A stretch of DNA of 64,000 nucleotides from Astrothelium macrocarpum (taxonomy: Eukaryota; Ascomycota; Dothideomycetes; Trypetheliales; Trypetheliaceae). The stretch spans positions 248,001 to 312,000 of the forward strand of contig JAGEMR010000010.1 in NCBI GenBank assembly GCA_021030915.1. The letters run 5' to 3'. The first letter of the stretch is position 1. Every line of letters begins with the position of its first letter. The notes below the pieces were generated by a model, which did no database searches, was not told the DNA's origin, and saw nothing but the letters and a program-made list of their open reading frames with translations. The position numbers and the translations under genes are program-made. This document shows positions 51,653 through 63,072 of this stretch, piece after piece.

Positions 51653-54459
51653 ATGTCGTCTCCATCTTCCCCATCTGGAGGGTCGCGGGCTTACATTGTG
51701 GATCTCGTGCGGGATGTAATTGAGAGAGACTATCCGGACTGGCAAAAACAGAGCGACGAGCAAAGTAGACTTGCTCCTGATGCCATGGGATGGACGATCG
51801 ATCTATCACATCATGATATTCGCATTCTTCCGGAAGAGGTCGTTCATATCTTGGAGGATAATGTGCGAAGGTATGCCAGTTAGTTCTACATATGAAGAGT
51901 TTACCTAATCCTTCACGATCAACGATTCGACTATGCAGCTCAACAAGAAGATTAAATATGTTTCTGTGGGCATACATGACTCGTTCCTGTGCTACCTGCA
52001 TCAGAAGAAGCAAGTGTCCGCTGACGATCTCCAGACTCGCCATTGGACATAACAGACTTGTATCTGTTCCAGCTTGTCTTGCAAAATGCCAGAACCTTCG
52101 TTACTTTAATGCGAGGAATAATGATATTCATGTGTTCCCTGGAGCGGTACGTACATATGTTATTTCACCGCTTCACGTTCATTTTCTGTAGATATTTTAC
52201 CGATTAAGTAATGAAGTCGAATTCCGATGTTATTGACCTTATCGGATAGCTCAACGATCAGATAGGAATTATCATCAGGCTCTTCCTCGCAATTTTTCCA
52301 GTACCGCACAACTCTTTTACAGCTGTGTTTTTTTCTCTTTGTGAATCTTCTTCAGCCCGGTACAAGCAAGCTAGACATTCTCATATCTAACCACTAACAG
52401 CTTTTGCAAATGCCCAATCTCGAGATCATTGATTTGAGCGATAATAAGATGGTAGGCATCCCTGATACTATCGAGGGTATGCCTGCGCTTAATGCGCTTG
52501 CCATTGCTTCCAATAAAATCGAGCGACTTCCATCTTGTCTCTGGCGAATGAAAAAACTCAGAATGATCAAAGTTCATGGAAACCCGCTTCAGTACCCTCC
52601 TGCAGAGATTTTGGAAGTCGATGCGGATCAGTTCGATCCAAAGATACCGAACGCTTACGAAATGGCAATGACATCGAAGGTGAAGGAATGGTTATTGAAT
52701 AAGCATAACGAAAAGAGGGCAAGAATGCGATTGGATATGTCACCAGGGTAAGCTCATATCCTAATGTTAGTCCAGACTGGAGAAAGCGGTTGCTCGTAAA
52801 TAAATTACCTGCAACGTTTTTAAATAGATTACGGAATAGTGAGATGCCCGAGCATAACTGCAGCTAAGCGTGGAATTAGGAGAACACGGCCTGCGGCTCT
52901 TGATATTGCCAAGGCTACACGGCGCGCTCACGGTACTCGATTTCCGGTAAAGCCCAGCTTGAGTGGCATCAGCGTAGATCACTCCGCCGAAGGAGAAGAA
53001 AAAGGTCATACGAGCTTAACAAGTCGTGCTATCCATGAAGTTCCAGGCTCTAGACTTGGGCAACCGATTCGGATAGTGTCTTTTGAACCTCATGATTCCA
53101 CGAGCACTCCGATCAACGCGCCGCCAATTCCACCACGCTCCGAATCACGAATGCACTCGCAAAACTCAAGTTCACTGAGCCCAGAAGGAGCTGCAATTGT
53201 TACATTGCAGCGACCTCGACTCGCAACGCTACCTCCCGAGTTCGTAGGCGATCAGTCATCAACGATATCTGCCGAGAGAAGTCATACGGATAGCGTGCTT
53301 CAAACTTCAAATAAGACCAATCGACAGGCGCGTGTCTGGCGCGAGACACAAAGCTACAGAGACGCGCGTCACTCTCGACACGGAGACAGTCATCCTCCGC
53401 AACAGGTTGACATGACATATCGACCAAGTAAGTTCTCAAGATCAAGACTTGTAGCTCAACGGATTACTCTAACTTAGTCTAGCTGGGACCGATCACACTG
53501 TCGAGCTCCTCACCAGGCTTCCACCTGCGGTCATGAATGATTTGGATGGAATGATACGAAACGTATTAGGTCTCTGGATTGATGTTAACAAATCAATAAA
53601 GATCATACAAATCCGACATCAGGAGTGGTACAATGCAGAAGAAGATCAAAACGCAGTGGGAGAAGCTCTTCTCCTCGCTTTGGAGTCCCTGCGCACCACC
53701 CACTTGCATCTAAGCGAATACTACCACTTTAGCCAGTCAATCGCGGACTATCTGTATTCCCCTGGTACCGAATCCATTCGCGTTAGATTCCGTTTCGAAG
53801 AAGTCGAGCAATGGGTTCACGCTTTATTTCGCTACCGTCTCGATTTGGAGCAGAATCGGAGAAGCTTATTCAGCAAAGTTGGTAGATATGCCACAATTTT
53901 ACGCCTCCTTCCACCTCCAGGCAATGATGGCGAACGTACCGCCTGTGCTGGAAATGTCCAAAAGACACTTCAGATAGCACTTTTCATGACTTGGCAAGAT
54001 CACAGGACGGAAGAGACCGATCCTCTGTCCGATGTGCGAGCACGACTTCCAAACTTTGTTGGTACTGGTCGCACAGGCCAAGGAGGAGCTATTCAACAGG
54101 TGCCACAGCTTCCTCTCTTTACAGACCAGGAGCATCCATACGCCCCAATATATGACAAGACCGCTGCCGCAATCGAGCTCACCGAGCGACTTGCTCTACA
54201 AAGTCCGCCCGACCCTGAGAGAATACCATCATGGCGCACTATCACGACATGTATGCGTCTTTTCCACAATCTCTTTCCCGATGGAGACAGCGAGAGGCTT
54301 CGGAACGTCGTGTGGCGTTTTGCGCATAGCATCGCCGAATTTCAGGCTCAAGGTCTTCAGGCCGGCGAAGGATTGCTTGTCAAAGAGTTCCTTGAGCCTA
54401 TAGATATGGTGATTGAATCGGTCAAAATGTTTTCGCTGACAGGGTTCACTGGAAAATAG
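51653..54459 (+). CDS. SOG2: Leucine-rich repeat RAM-pathway protein Sog2
   Basis: Component of the RAM (Cbk1/Orb6 kinase) network controlling polarity and cell separation. Exons are 51653-51870, 52035-52146, 52401-52747, 52844-53427 and 53483-54459, 745 residues. The 23-residue LRR periodicity is preserved across introns 1 and 2 (VRR|LAIGHNRL, FPGA|LLQMPNLEIIDLSDN), which supports splicing out 164 and 254 bp. The repeats end at KVHGNPLQYPP. A basic, Ser-rich linker follows. The C-terminal Sog2 domain begins GTDHTVELLTRLPPAV with NVLGLWIDVNKSIK. Exon 4's acceptor (GAG|ATGCCC, 52843) is chosen by frame and is the least certain junction. Confidence 0.87.
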
Positions 54460-55376
54460 CAGGTTGTCAGTGAAAAAGAAGTTGCTTCTTGATTTGAACT
54501 CATTCTATAACCCACTTGAAGCAGCACCACCAACGCGGTCAAAGATTTATTTTGCCCAACATTCTGAAACTGGCTCGGATATCGTCTACCATGGAGCATT
54601 TTCAAACGGCGAATTATGGCAAGGTCCAAATAGGGGTCGTTAGTTTTGCAACGACCAATTGCATCGGATCAACGTAACAACGCGGATAATCCTTGTACTA
54701 CAATTCTTGTACTTTATGATCATGTTCTTGAAGAAACTTATAGCAAAAAATAATATCATTTCAGCTGTGTCAATGAACTTTCTATACATGCAAACTGTGG
54801 CTTTGTTCTACCTGCCATCAATCATCAAGATGGTAGGACTACAACTGATATTTGCCTGCATAGGCCTGGTCAAAGCGTCGCGCAATGTTTTATTGGCCAA
54901 ATCCCGAGTCACTGCTAAAAATGACAGCATCAAAAGAAGCGCGCTAGGTAAATTGCCAAGCCTCTAGCGAATTGTCTGTCCACAGCAAAGCACTCGGCGT
55001 ATATATGGAACTATATGAGCTTGAAGCTTGAAGGTCACAAAGGGATAGGGAGGTCTTCTATTATACCTGTGAACAGGAAGTCTTTGGGAAGAATGAACTG
55101 ATCATCCGAATTATGCATTGTTCGCAATCCTCTGTCCCAGCTTGCGGTCACGAATTGATCTTTCGATCCTTCCTGAATGATTTCAAAACAGCGTTCGAGC
55201 TCCTCAGACCAGGCAATGAGAGGTAGAAAGCATCCGAAGCAAATCGACGTCTCCTCACGGCAACAAAAATGTGGCTGAATGAATTGTATTTTGGAAATAG
55301 ATGACAAGCCGGGTTCCGCCCAACACCAGTAATGAAGCTGTGATGCAAGTAATCCACGCCGAGCCTCTCGTGCCGC
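54460..55376. other. Convergent intergenic region SOG2 / RPP1
   Basis: 917 bp. A hydrophobic plus-strand frame at 54659-54967 has no ATG at its start and AT-rich composition. I do not call it a gene. No RNA gene was recognised. Confidence 0.45.
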
Positions 55377-55900
55377 CTAATCGAAAAGACCAAAACCCAT
55401 GTCGTCGTCTGACTCTTCTTTCTCTGGATCATGACGGCCGGGTTAGCAATTTAAACGTAAAGAGTCCTGAGCAACAGTAACACAATCACTTACCCTCTTC
55501 TTTCTCTTCTTTCTTTTCTTCCTCCGGCGCAGCATCACCACCGGCGCCAGCAGCAGCCCCACCAGCAGCCGGAGCAGCTGCTGCACCGCCTCCCGATCCA
55601 ACGTTCAGAAGAAGATCCTTGACGTCTTTGCCCTCAAGTGCCTACAGTCGTGTTGCTGTTAGTTGCATGCCTGACCCATCCCTGGTGATAGCAACTAGCC
55701 TTTGCAAATAGCGAGCACCATATCGGCTCGACATCGTCGATCTTTGCGGCTTTGATGAGCGTTTGAAGCTTGTCCGACTAGATACTGAGTTAACATTTTC
55801 CATTAATATACGTGGAGGAATGTGCGCGCACAGTGATATCGACACCATCATCAGCGAGAATGAGAGCAGCGTACGACGTTGCCAGCTCAGCGTTAGACAT
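55377..55900 (-). CDS. RPP1: 60S acidic ribosomal protein P1
   Basis: Stalk protein of the large ribosomal subunit that recruits translation factors. Exons are 55900-55832, 55777-55700, 55641-55494 and 55423-55377, 113 residues. MSNAELATSYAALILADDG is the P1 N-terminus. [40 protein letters not shown] (split by intron 2), an Ala/Gly hinge, a Glu/Lys-rich run and the invariant end SDDDMGFGLFD follow. Intron 2 (55642-55699) has no usable GT: the in-frame donor is AAG|GCTAGT, so it must be a GC-AG intron. Divergent from the UPF0662 gene. Confidence 0.94.
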
Positions 55901-56248
55901 TTTGCCTGGCACTCGAGAGTGACGTTCTTGGGACGAGTGAATCAACGGAGATGGGTTATATCAAGAGCCAGGAATAGTTATTTATGCCGCCAATATCTTT
56001 GGTGGGAGACGGATAAAGGTATGACCGAGCGGGAGCTTCGCCGACGTCTCCGCGAATCGCCGCCACTAAGCCGCATGGGGCAACGTGGGGGATGTCCAGG
56101 AAGTGGGTGAGAGACCGGCTCAGGTACAATCGTTTCCTTTCTCCCTTCCAGACACATTTGACGCTCCTGCCAGGTTGTGGACTGGTAGTGCAACAATACT
56201 CTGCACTGTTCTTCATTCAATCCCGAGCCCTCTTCCGCATACTCCACC
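55901..56248. promoter_or_regulatory. Divergent promoter RPP1 / UPF0662 gene
   Basis: 348 bp between two start codons. It serves a ribosomal protein gene on one side. No specific motif is claimed. Confidence 0.45.
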
Positions 56249-58174
56249 ATGGCCGACTCCCCCGCAGTCCGACTTCCTCTCGATCCCAAAGAACAGCCCA
56301 TTCTCGACCGAATATTAGACATCCGGGATCGTCTGTCGCTGCTGAAGGCTGACAAGTCTACCTACGTCAAGACGCAGGATGTCTTGGCCCTGTACAATCA
56401 GATCAACGAGCAAGTTGAGATCCTCAATGAGATTCGAAAAGACAAGCGTGATGAGCAAAACAGAGGTATACACCAGCATGCTCGTGCCTATCTGCTGTTA
56501 CGTTAGGCTAAACACCGGTCGTGTACTAACACGGATGTGGACGATAGTGGATACGGTACTCGATGATTGCTACCAGCTTATTTCTCTGTTTTTCATGACC
56601 GTTGGCCGGACGCAGGAAGCTCCGGCAGTGTAAGTACTTGCTCTCTCAGCTACACTCACTATGCTTACGAAGTTTGCCACAGCTATTCCGCCGTATCGAC
56701 AGTCAAAGTATGATCCCTGCTGTACCCTCGTACTGTGCTACGTACTAAAAGCGCCAAGCGCCTTCTGGACCACCTGCAAGAAGCCGGCTTCTACTCCAGA
56801 AAAGACCTCATCTCAATAGGGAAGAAATTAGAAGAATGGCAAGACTCGGTAAAGCGCGGTAAGGAGCATCACAGCCCTCACCTCCTCACGCTTCTCGAGG
56901 CCCGCATGGCCTTATGCCGGACGACGCTCCAACAACTCGAGCACGAGCTGTCGCATTTGACCCCTGAGCTGGAAGCAGTCTATGAAGAGCTTGTTTCAAT
57001 ACTGCGATCGCTATCAGGTTGCAATGCACGGTCAAAAGTAATCGACAACGCCATTCAATCTTAATCTTTCTACTAACTAGGAGACTAGTTTCCCGTGTCA
57101 GAGGTTAAACAGTTCCAATCCCGACTCCTCGAAATCGAGGCTCAGACGCAAGACACTCCAATCAAAGTCGTTTCCCAGGATGATCAACGGTCAGCCGAAG
57201 ATCGATATGCAGACAAGTTACGGCAGATGCAGGCCGAGCATGATGCTGCAGGAAAAGTTGCACCTGAAGGCACGAAGGTTGTGTCTGATTTACTTATACG
57301 ATGCTTGATCTGGGCAGAGCTCATACAGCAAAAGTAAATGATCACCAGTCTTGCACATCCCCTGAAAACCCATGTCAATTTACTCACGCTTCTTTCAAAT
57401 ACAGACAAGGCAAAGTTGAGGATCGCTTCCTCGATACATACAAAACTTTGCGCGACATACGAAATCAGCTCGACCGCCTTACCCTGACCCAGTCATGGTC
57501 CCTACGTGAGACTGACCTCTGGATGTATCAGCGTCAACTGGACCGGATTGATGAGGCGAGAGTGGCGGGGAATTTTCTGGACGCAGAGGGGAAACCGGCA
57601 GAGTTGCATGATCAGAGGGTCCGTACACGTTGAATGATTTCGTTTCAATTTGGTAGGATACTGACACAGGCTGCACAGATGTTACTGTATCTTCTCCGTA
57701 AGAGCTATGCATACATCTACCAGCTCATAATCGCTTCCGAACCAGTTTCGGAAGCATTGTTGCCGATTTACAATCAACTCACAACTCTTCGACGGTGCCT
57801 TTGGGAAGTCAAAGATTCCGGTGGTGTTGATTCGCCACGAGAACTATACCCCTACAGCATGAAGGTATGAGCTTGGCACTCTGCATCAACATCCCCAGCT
57901 TTTGCTATGTTTCTTGGATTTTGCGATTGCTGACGAGATCTTCTGCTTTCAGCTCAACTCAATAGACAACATGCGTGTCGATGGCAAATTCATGGTCGGT
58001 TCGGAAGTCCCGGAAGGCCAGAGCAGCATCGCTGCCCTTCTTGCCGAATGCTTTGACCTTGCCTATGAACTTAGAACCGAAGCCGAGGGCCGGCAGGAGA
58101 GTGCAAATTCAAAGTTGAGTGATGCAACAAAGGACGACAGCGGAGTACAAGTAGTGGGCGTTGGTGTCCAATGA
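56249..58174 (+). CDS. UPF0662 / DUF2408 family protein
   Basis: Eight exons: 56249-56465, 56548-56629, 56683-56707 (25 bp), 56759-57037, 57089-57333, 57405-57618, 57679-57864 and 57953-58174, 489 residues. The largely helical protein opens MADSPAVRLPLDPKEQPIL. It contains DDCYQLISLFFMTVG, LLDHLQEAGFYSRKDL, SWSLRETDLWMYQRQLD, VSEALLPIYNQLTTLRRCL and, near the end, EGQSSIAALLAECFDLAYEL. It matches the fungal UPF0662 proteins (one in fission yeast), for which no molecular function is established. The donor of intron 6 is GTCCGT, weak but the only frame-consistent choice. The densest intron load in the window. Confidence 0.9.
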
Positions 58175-59241
58175 GCAACGCTCGTACCAAGACTCTGTGA
58201 ACATGTAGTATGGTGAGTTTACCATCGACTCCATGATAGCTAAGCGCTTCATGGACTTCTGCTCGTTATTTGATGGTTACACTCACTATGTATTCCTGCT
58301 GGGTTGAGACGGAACGCCGCAAGGCATCACTGGCGTCGTTTATGCAATTTGGAATGAACCTCTTCGCCTGGTTGGCGGCAGTTCACATCCGGGCGGATTG
58401 ATGCGTTAGTTACGTGACTGCAATACAAAATACCAAAAGATAGCGATGGGTTTGACAGCAGTGCCAGGCCCAACTGTACACTACCGATGAGATTAGTTTC
58501 TTTCTCTTAACTTGCTCCTTCTCCGGAGCATTTTCCCACATCAATTAAGACGAGACTGTTGCCACGAGTGAGGCCCACCAAACAGAGAAGTCTTTGATCA
58601 CATTGCAGCACAGAGAAAGATGAAAGTACAGAATGGTGTCAAGTTTAAGCATAAATTCAGCGCAACCGTGCGTTTCCTTTGCGCCACATCAAGATAATCA
58701 GACGAATTACTCGGTCCTTCCGACGCCTGATTCACACTACATGTTACAGAATGTAACTGTGATTTTGTGATCATGTCTCAATTATAATCAATATTTTACC
58801 AACAAAGGGATTTCGCTCTACTCTCACAGCGAAGGTCAAACATTCGATGGTGTGTTTGATTAACAATAATCAAGAAATATCATTTGCTAGAAGCGAACCA
58901 AATGAGATGATAGAAGCCACAACGATTGAAGCTGGAGACCCAAGCAACCAATCTTCATTCGGATTTGCTTCATCTGATGAGAACAGTAGAACTGAGAGCG
59001 GCTCCAAGATGATTAGAACCAGACCAACGGGAAACAAAACTAGATGATATGAACAATTCAAGGAATATGGTTGTCATAATAAAGGGCCCAGCAGATTGTG
59101 TTTCAACATCAGCTAGCGTACATGCCTTCCCACTAGGTCATTAGTGCTTCCTAAGGTAGACAACTGCTTCGAATGCGTATATTGTAGTAATAGCAAAATG
59201 GCGTTCTGGTAATCTGTTAGCCACTGGGTACCTATTGATAT
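58175..59241. other. Intergenic region upstream of guanylate kinase
   Basis: 1.07 kb. A 66-codon ATG frame at 58847 lacks recognisable features. It holds the UPF0662 3' UTR and the GUK1 promoter. Confidence 0.45.
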
Positions 59242-60120
59242 ATGACTCCTCTATCCCGTGCTCTTTTCGCTCCCTCCCGACCATCTTCGACCGTGATCAA
59301 ATCCCTTGTTAGTGGTACTGGACGATTTATTACAACGATGTCTTCGACCGGTATGTCTACATTTATTGTTTGAGATTTTTAGTGCTGCTTCAGCCTGCAT
59401 ACGGTTTCCATTGAGAACAGGGTACAATTCACTGATACGTGGAAAACAGCCAAGACTCCTCGGCCTGTGATCATCTCTGGACCCTCGGGCACAGGAAAAT
59501 CCACGCTGATCAAGAAGCTCTTCGACGCGCATCCCGATACCTTCCGATTCAGCATTTCGCATACGACAAGACAGCCCAGGGCCGGAGAGCAGAATGGCCG
59601 AGAGTATCATTTCGTGACACGCGATGAATTTGTGAAGTTGAAGGAGGAAGGAAAGATGTTGGAGACGGCGGAGTTTGGAAACAACTTTTACGGCACTTCG
59701 CGGAGGGCAGTACAAGAAGATGAAGCAGCGCCATCGAAGCAGAGATGTTGCGTGTTGGACATTGAGATGGAGGTTAGTCATCTCATTTGCGCATCTCGTG
59801 TTTGACGATTCGTCCGTCACATTTCTCAACACACATCGGAGCAGGGCGTCAAGCAGTTGCGAAAAACGCCTGATTTCTCCGCCCGCTATCTCTTCATTGC
59901 GCCACCCTCTGCCCAGGTCCTAGAACAACGGTTACGATCTCGCGCAACAGACTCAGAAGACAAGATCATATGGCGACTGGAACAGGCTAAGAAGGAGATA
60001 GACTATGCAGCGCAGGAAGGCGTGCACGACAAGAAGATTGTCAATGATGACTTGGAAAAGGCTTTTGCTGAAGTAGACCGCTGGGTTATGGATGGGTTAA
60101 AAGAGGATGGGTTAGCATAG
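59242..60120 (+). CDS. GUK1: Guanylate kinase, with possible mitochondrial N-terminal extension
   Basis: Phosphorylates GMP to GDP with ATP. Exons are 59242-59350, 59450-59772 and 59845-60120, 235 residues. Core motifs: ISGPSGTGKST (P-loop), SHTTRQPRAGEQNGREYHF (GMP binding), EFGNNFYGTS, CCVLDIEMEGVKQ and VLEQRLRSRATDSED (lid). About 33 residues precede the second Met (MSST, codon 33), where yeast Guk1-like proteins begin. This leader is rich in Arg, Ser and hydrophobics without acidic residues (MTPLSRALFAPSRPSSTVIK), as in a mitochondrial presequence. Two start codons could therefore give mitochondrial and cytosolic forms. Confidence 0.95.
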
Positions 60121-60372
60121 CGTTTAAGGGACTATTTGGAGAGGTAGGCATGGGAACATCCATCATGAGCGTGGCGTTGGGAATCTCAATCTTGAAGTGG
60201 CAGACGTGAAGAGAGTAAGATTAGTGGATGTCGTGCATAACTTAGGATGCCACGTCAATGTGAAGATTATAGACGTTAGATCCATCATGCAGAGATGCGC
60301 CATCATGCCTCAACGAATATTTACAGATGCATCATTAGTGTCTATCACCGGGTCTCATTGGCTCTTCACCCC

Positions 60373-62532
60373 TTAGTCTTTCTCCCTATCTTTTCCAACT
60401 TCGGGGCTTCCAAAGCCACTGCTCTCCTTTCGAGCCCGTCCCACCGTACTGGAGCTCGGCCTTCGACTGTGTCCAGCCACACTTCCTTTTCGGCTCCCTC
60501 CACCCCGCTCTCCCTCTTCTGCTTCCCTTTGCAGGAAATCGCTCCATAGCTCGGCCAGGCTCTCTCTTCCCGGTCCAGCAGAGTCCGGCGTCTGTGCAAA
60601 TGCTTCTCCCGCTGCGATATTTGGCGTGCTTGGGCTCCGCTTGTAGCTGTTGAGATCTTTGATCCGAAGGCTGTTGAAGGAGGTGGAGAGGGTCGAAGGA
60701 GTTGCCGTCCCCGAAGCAGTTTTTGGGTTTGTAAGACCAGCCTGCTCACGTTCTTCATCGGACCAGCCGAGGAGAGCGGCAATGAGCTGGAGTACTTGGA
60801 ATTTCTTCGGGTCGGAGCGATCAAGCGCGAGAAAATGTAAGAAGTGGTTGGTGACGATTTGACTACAAGCTTCGTCAGCGGCAAGCCACAGCACAAATGG
60901 ATGACCAAAGTTACGACGAAAACAATCTTGTTGGAACAATTTAACATACCGGTCAACGTTATTTTCAGGCTTTCCTTTCTTCAGGAAGCGAAGGGCTTTC
61001 GTCAAATGATCATTCAAGATGACCGCTTCATGTCGAAGTTTGCCAATTAGCAAGTTCTTCTCCTTGACTTCCTTCTCGAACGGCAAGGCTCGCTCCAGTT
61101 CTCTCCGTGTATTTTCTAGCTCTGACTTGGAAGAGGTAGCAATTTCTTCGGCCGCTACAAGCTGCTTCCGAGCCTCTTCTAGCTGAGATTGTGATGACTC
61201 GACAAGATCGCGAAGTTCCTTTTTGCGGGCTGTCACAGTTGTATGTTAGCCATCCGTATACTCTACTCATCTGTGAACCACGTTGTATGGGCTCGGTACC
61301 ATCTTGTAGATCTTGCAGCGCCCTTTGCAGCCCATCAACCGTCTGAGTCTGTGTGTCTCTCTCCATTCGCAATCGTTCTAGCTCATCCCTTTGAGTTTGC
61401 ACACGGTCTTCTAAGTCTTCAACTTTCCCCTGGAGATTTTCCCTCAGGTTCCTCTCCTCCATAGCCAGCACCTCCCAGTCCTGCATAGCTTGCTTCGCAT
61501 TCTCGAATTCTTCTCGTGCATATGCTTCACGGCTGATGAGATCATCACGCTCTTTCACCCAGTTTTGCTGCGAGAGGGAGGTGCGTGACCGAAGTTCAGA
61601 GATTTCGCGGGCTTGAAAGTCGTTTTCGGTGGAAAGCTTAGAAAGATTGGATTGGAGCGTGTCATTTTTTTCGCGGAGACTGCTGTTTCGTTCGTTAAGC
61701 TCATCAATTTCGGAACGGGCCTGCGATAATTGTTCCTTCACGACGTCAGCAAAAAGAAAGGTACATGATTGGGAAATGAGGGAAAAGACTGACAGCGTCG
61801 GCCTTCAAACGCTCTCCTAAGTTGGAGCGGATAGTGTTGACTTTGCCGAGCAAGTTCTTGTACTGTGTCTCGGCATGCTCTTTTCCTTGTTGAGTCTCTT
61901 CCAGCCGAATTTGGAGGTTCGAATCCTCATCTGCATGCTTTTCTTGAATTTGCTCCAAAGATTTGCGCAACTCGGTGACCTCCGCCCTCAAAGCGTTGCG
62001 CTCTTTAGCAAGTGCTTCAAACTTCTGTGCAGTATCTCCGGGTGAAGACGGTAAAAGATCATCCTCCTGCTCTCGTCCCTCGTGTTCGGACCTTGGGATT
62101 TCCGGAGATATTCCATTCAGAGTGCCGTTGTGTCTCTTTGTGGCGTCCGGAAAATCTTTCCCTTCGTGCGATTGATCTTCGCGAGTATCGGAGTTTGTTT
62201 GCTGTTCTCATTAGCAAAGTGTCCGACGCAAAATGACTCTAGGAAAAGTGTTACACTGGGTAGATCTTGCTCTTCCTCGTCGCCCTCTTCATTATCTTCT
62301 CCGACAGCTTCAATGCTGCCATTGGTCCTCGCCGACTCATTGGGTGGTCTATTTTTCTTGTGGGTTTTCTTCTTTTTCTTCGTTTTTGAGCCTATCGTAT
62401 TTTGGACGTCAATGAATGTAGCACAATCAATGTAGATAGGGATGTTGCTGGCAGGTAAAACAGACGCTAGAAAGGGAATGAGGGATGCTGACCTGACCGA
62501 TGTAGAGGATCTGTAGAAGGAGTAGCGGACAT
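60373..62532 (-). CDS. RUD3: Golgin with GRAB domain (Rud3-like)
   Basis: Coiled-coil tether of the cis-Golgi that binds Arf1 through its GRAB domain. Exons are 62532-62493, 62391-62255, 62201-61794, 61735-61300, 61229-60950 and 60862-60373, 596 residues. After a basic Lys run (SKTKKKKKTHKK) and an acidic stretch, a long coiled coil runs from about residue 110 to 410. The conserved block KNLLIGKLRHEAVILNDHL with TKALRFLKKG and NNVDRQIVTNHFLHFLALD is the GRAB region with its C-terminal extension, followed by a Ser-rich tail. Two donors are GTCAG-type (introns 1 and 3), and intron 2 uses GTAACA. All are fixed by frame and conservation. Confidence 0.9.
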
Positions 62533-63072
62533 GGTGATTTGAAGGGGTGTTATATCACCAGGTTTAGGGCAAAGGTGGGGGACTTGAGTGCTTGTATCAA
62601 TGTTGCAAATGGCCAGGTGCCGTTGTTTCGACACTCCCCGATCCTCCCGCACCTGACGCGTAAGTGACACTTACACCACTGGGTACCCTACAGAAGTATA
62701 TCATACTGACAGCTTTACTATGCATGTCATAGCTTGTATGTAATACGCAATCTTGGATCAGGTGACAAGTGCTTTGTCAACGAATCACGCCGTGCAACGG
62801 TGTCCACTGGTCCGCTCCATAAGCTTGAGGTATGGTACGGTATTCCGTCGTTCCAATAACTTCTCGTCAAGTACATAATCTTCCATGGCCTCTGTCTTCT
62901 CTAAGCGTCGACGAAGAAAGCAAGATCGTGGAGGGTCGCAAAAAAGCGTCAATGAGGGTCGGCTTGCAAGCCTGCTTCCATGGCTGACGGGTATGACCTT
63001 CATCAAACGTCCCATTGCGTTTTTGAGTCGAAGTTCGAATACTATCGGAACAGGGAATTCGGATAAGTCGGT
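62533..63072. other. Intergenic region between RUD3 and the monooxygenase
   Basis: 540 bp between two minus-strand genes. Holds the RUD3 promoter and the monooxygenase 3' UTR. Nothing else was recognised. Confidence 0.45.

Noticed and set aside
51935..52034. Possible extra SOG2 exon after the CAG at about 51938
   Set aside because: Using it inserts about 30 non-LRR residues. Splicing directly to 52035 restores the conserved VRRLAIGHNRL junction and LRR spacing.
54659..54967. Hydrophobic plus-strand frame
   Set aside because: No ATG start, AT-rich sequence that gives hydrophobic residues by composition, and no neighbour or motif support.
61911..61928. tRNA T-arm-like string GGTTCGAATCC
   Set aside because: It lies inside a RUD3 coiled-coil exon and no acceptor stem or anticodon arm can be built around it.
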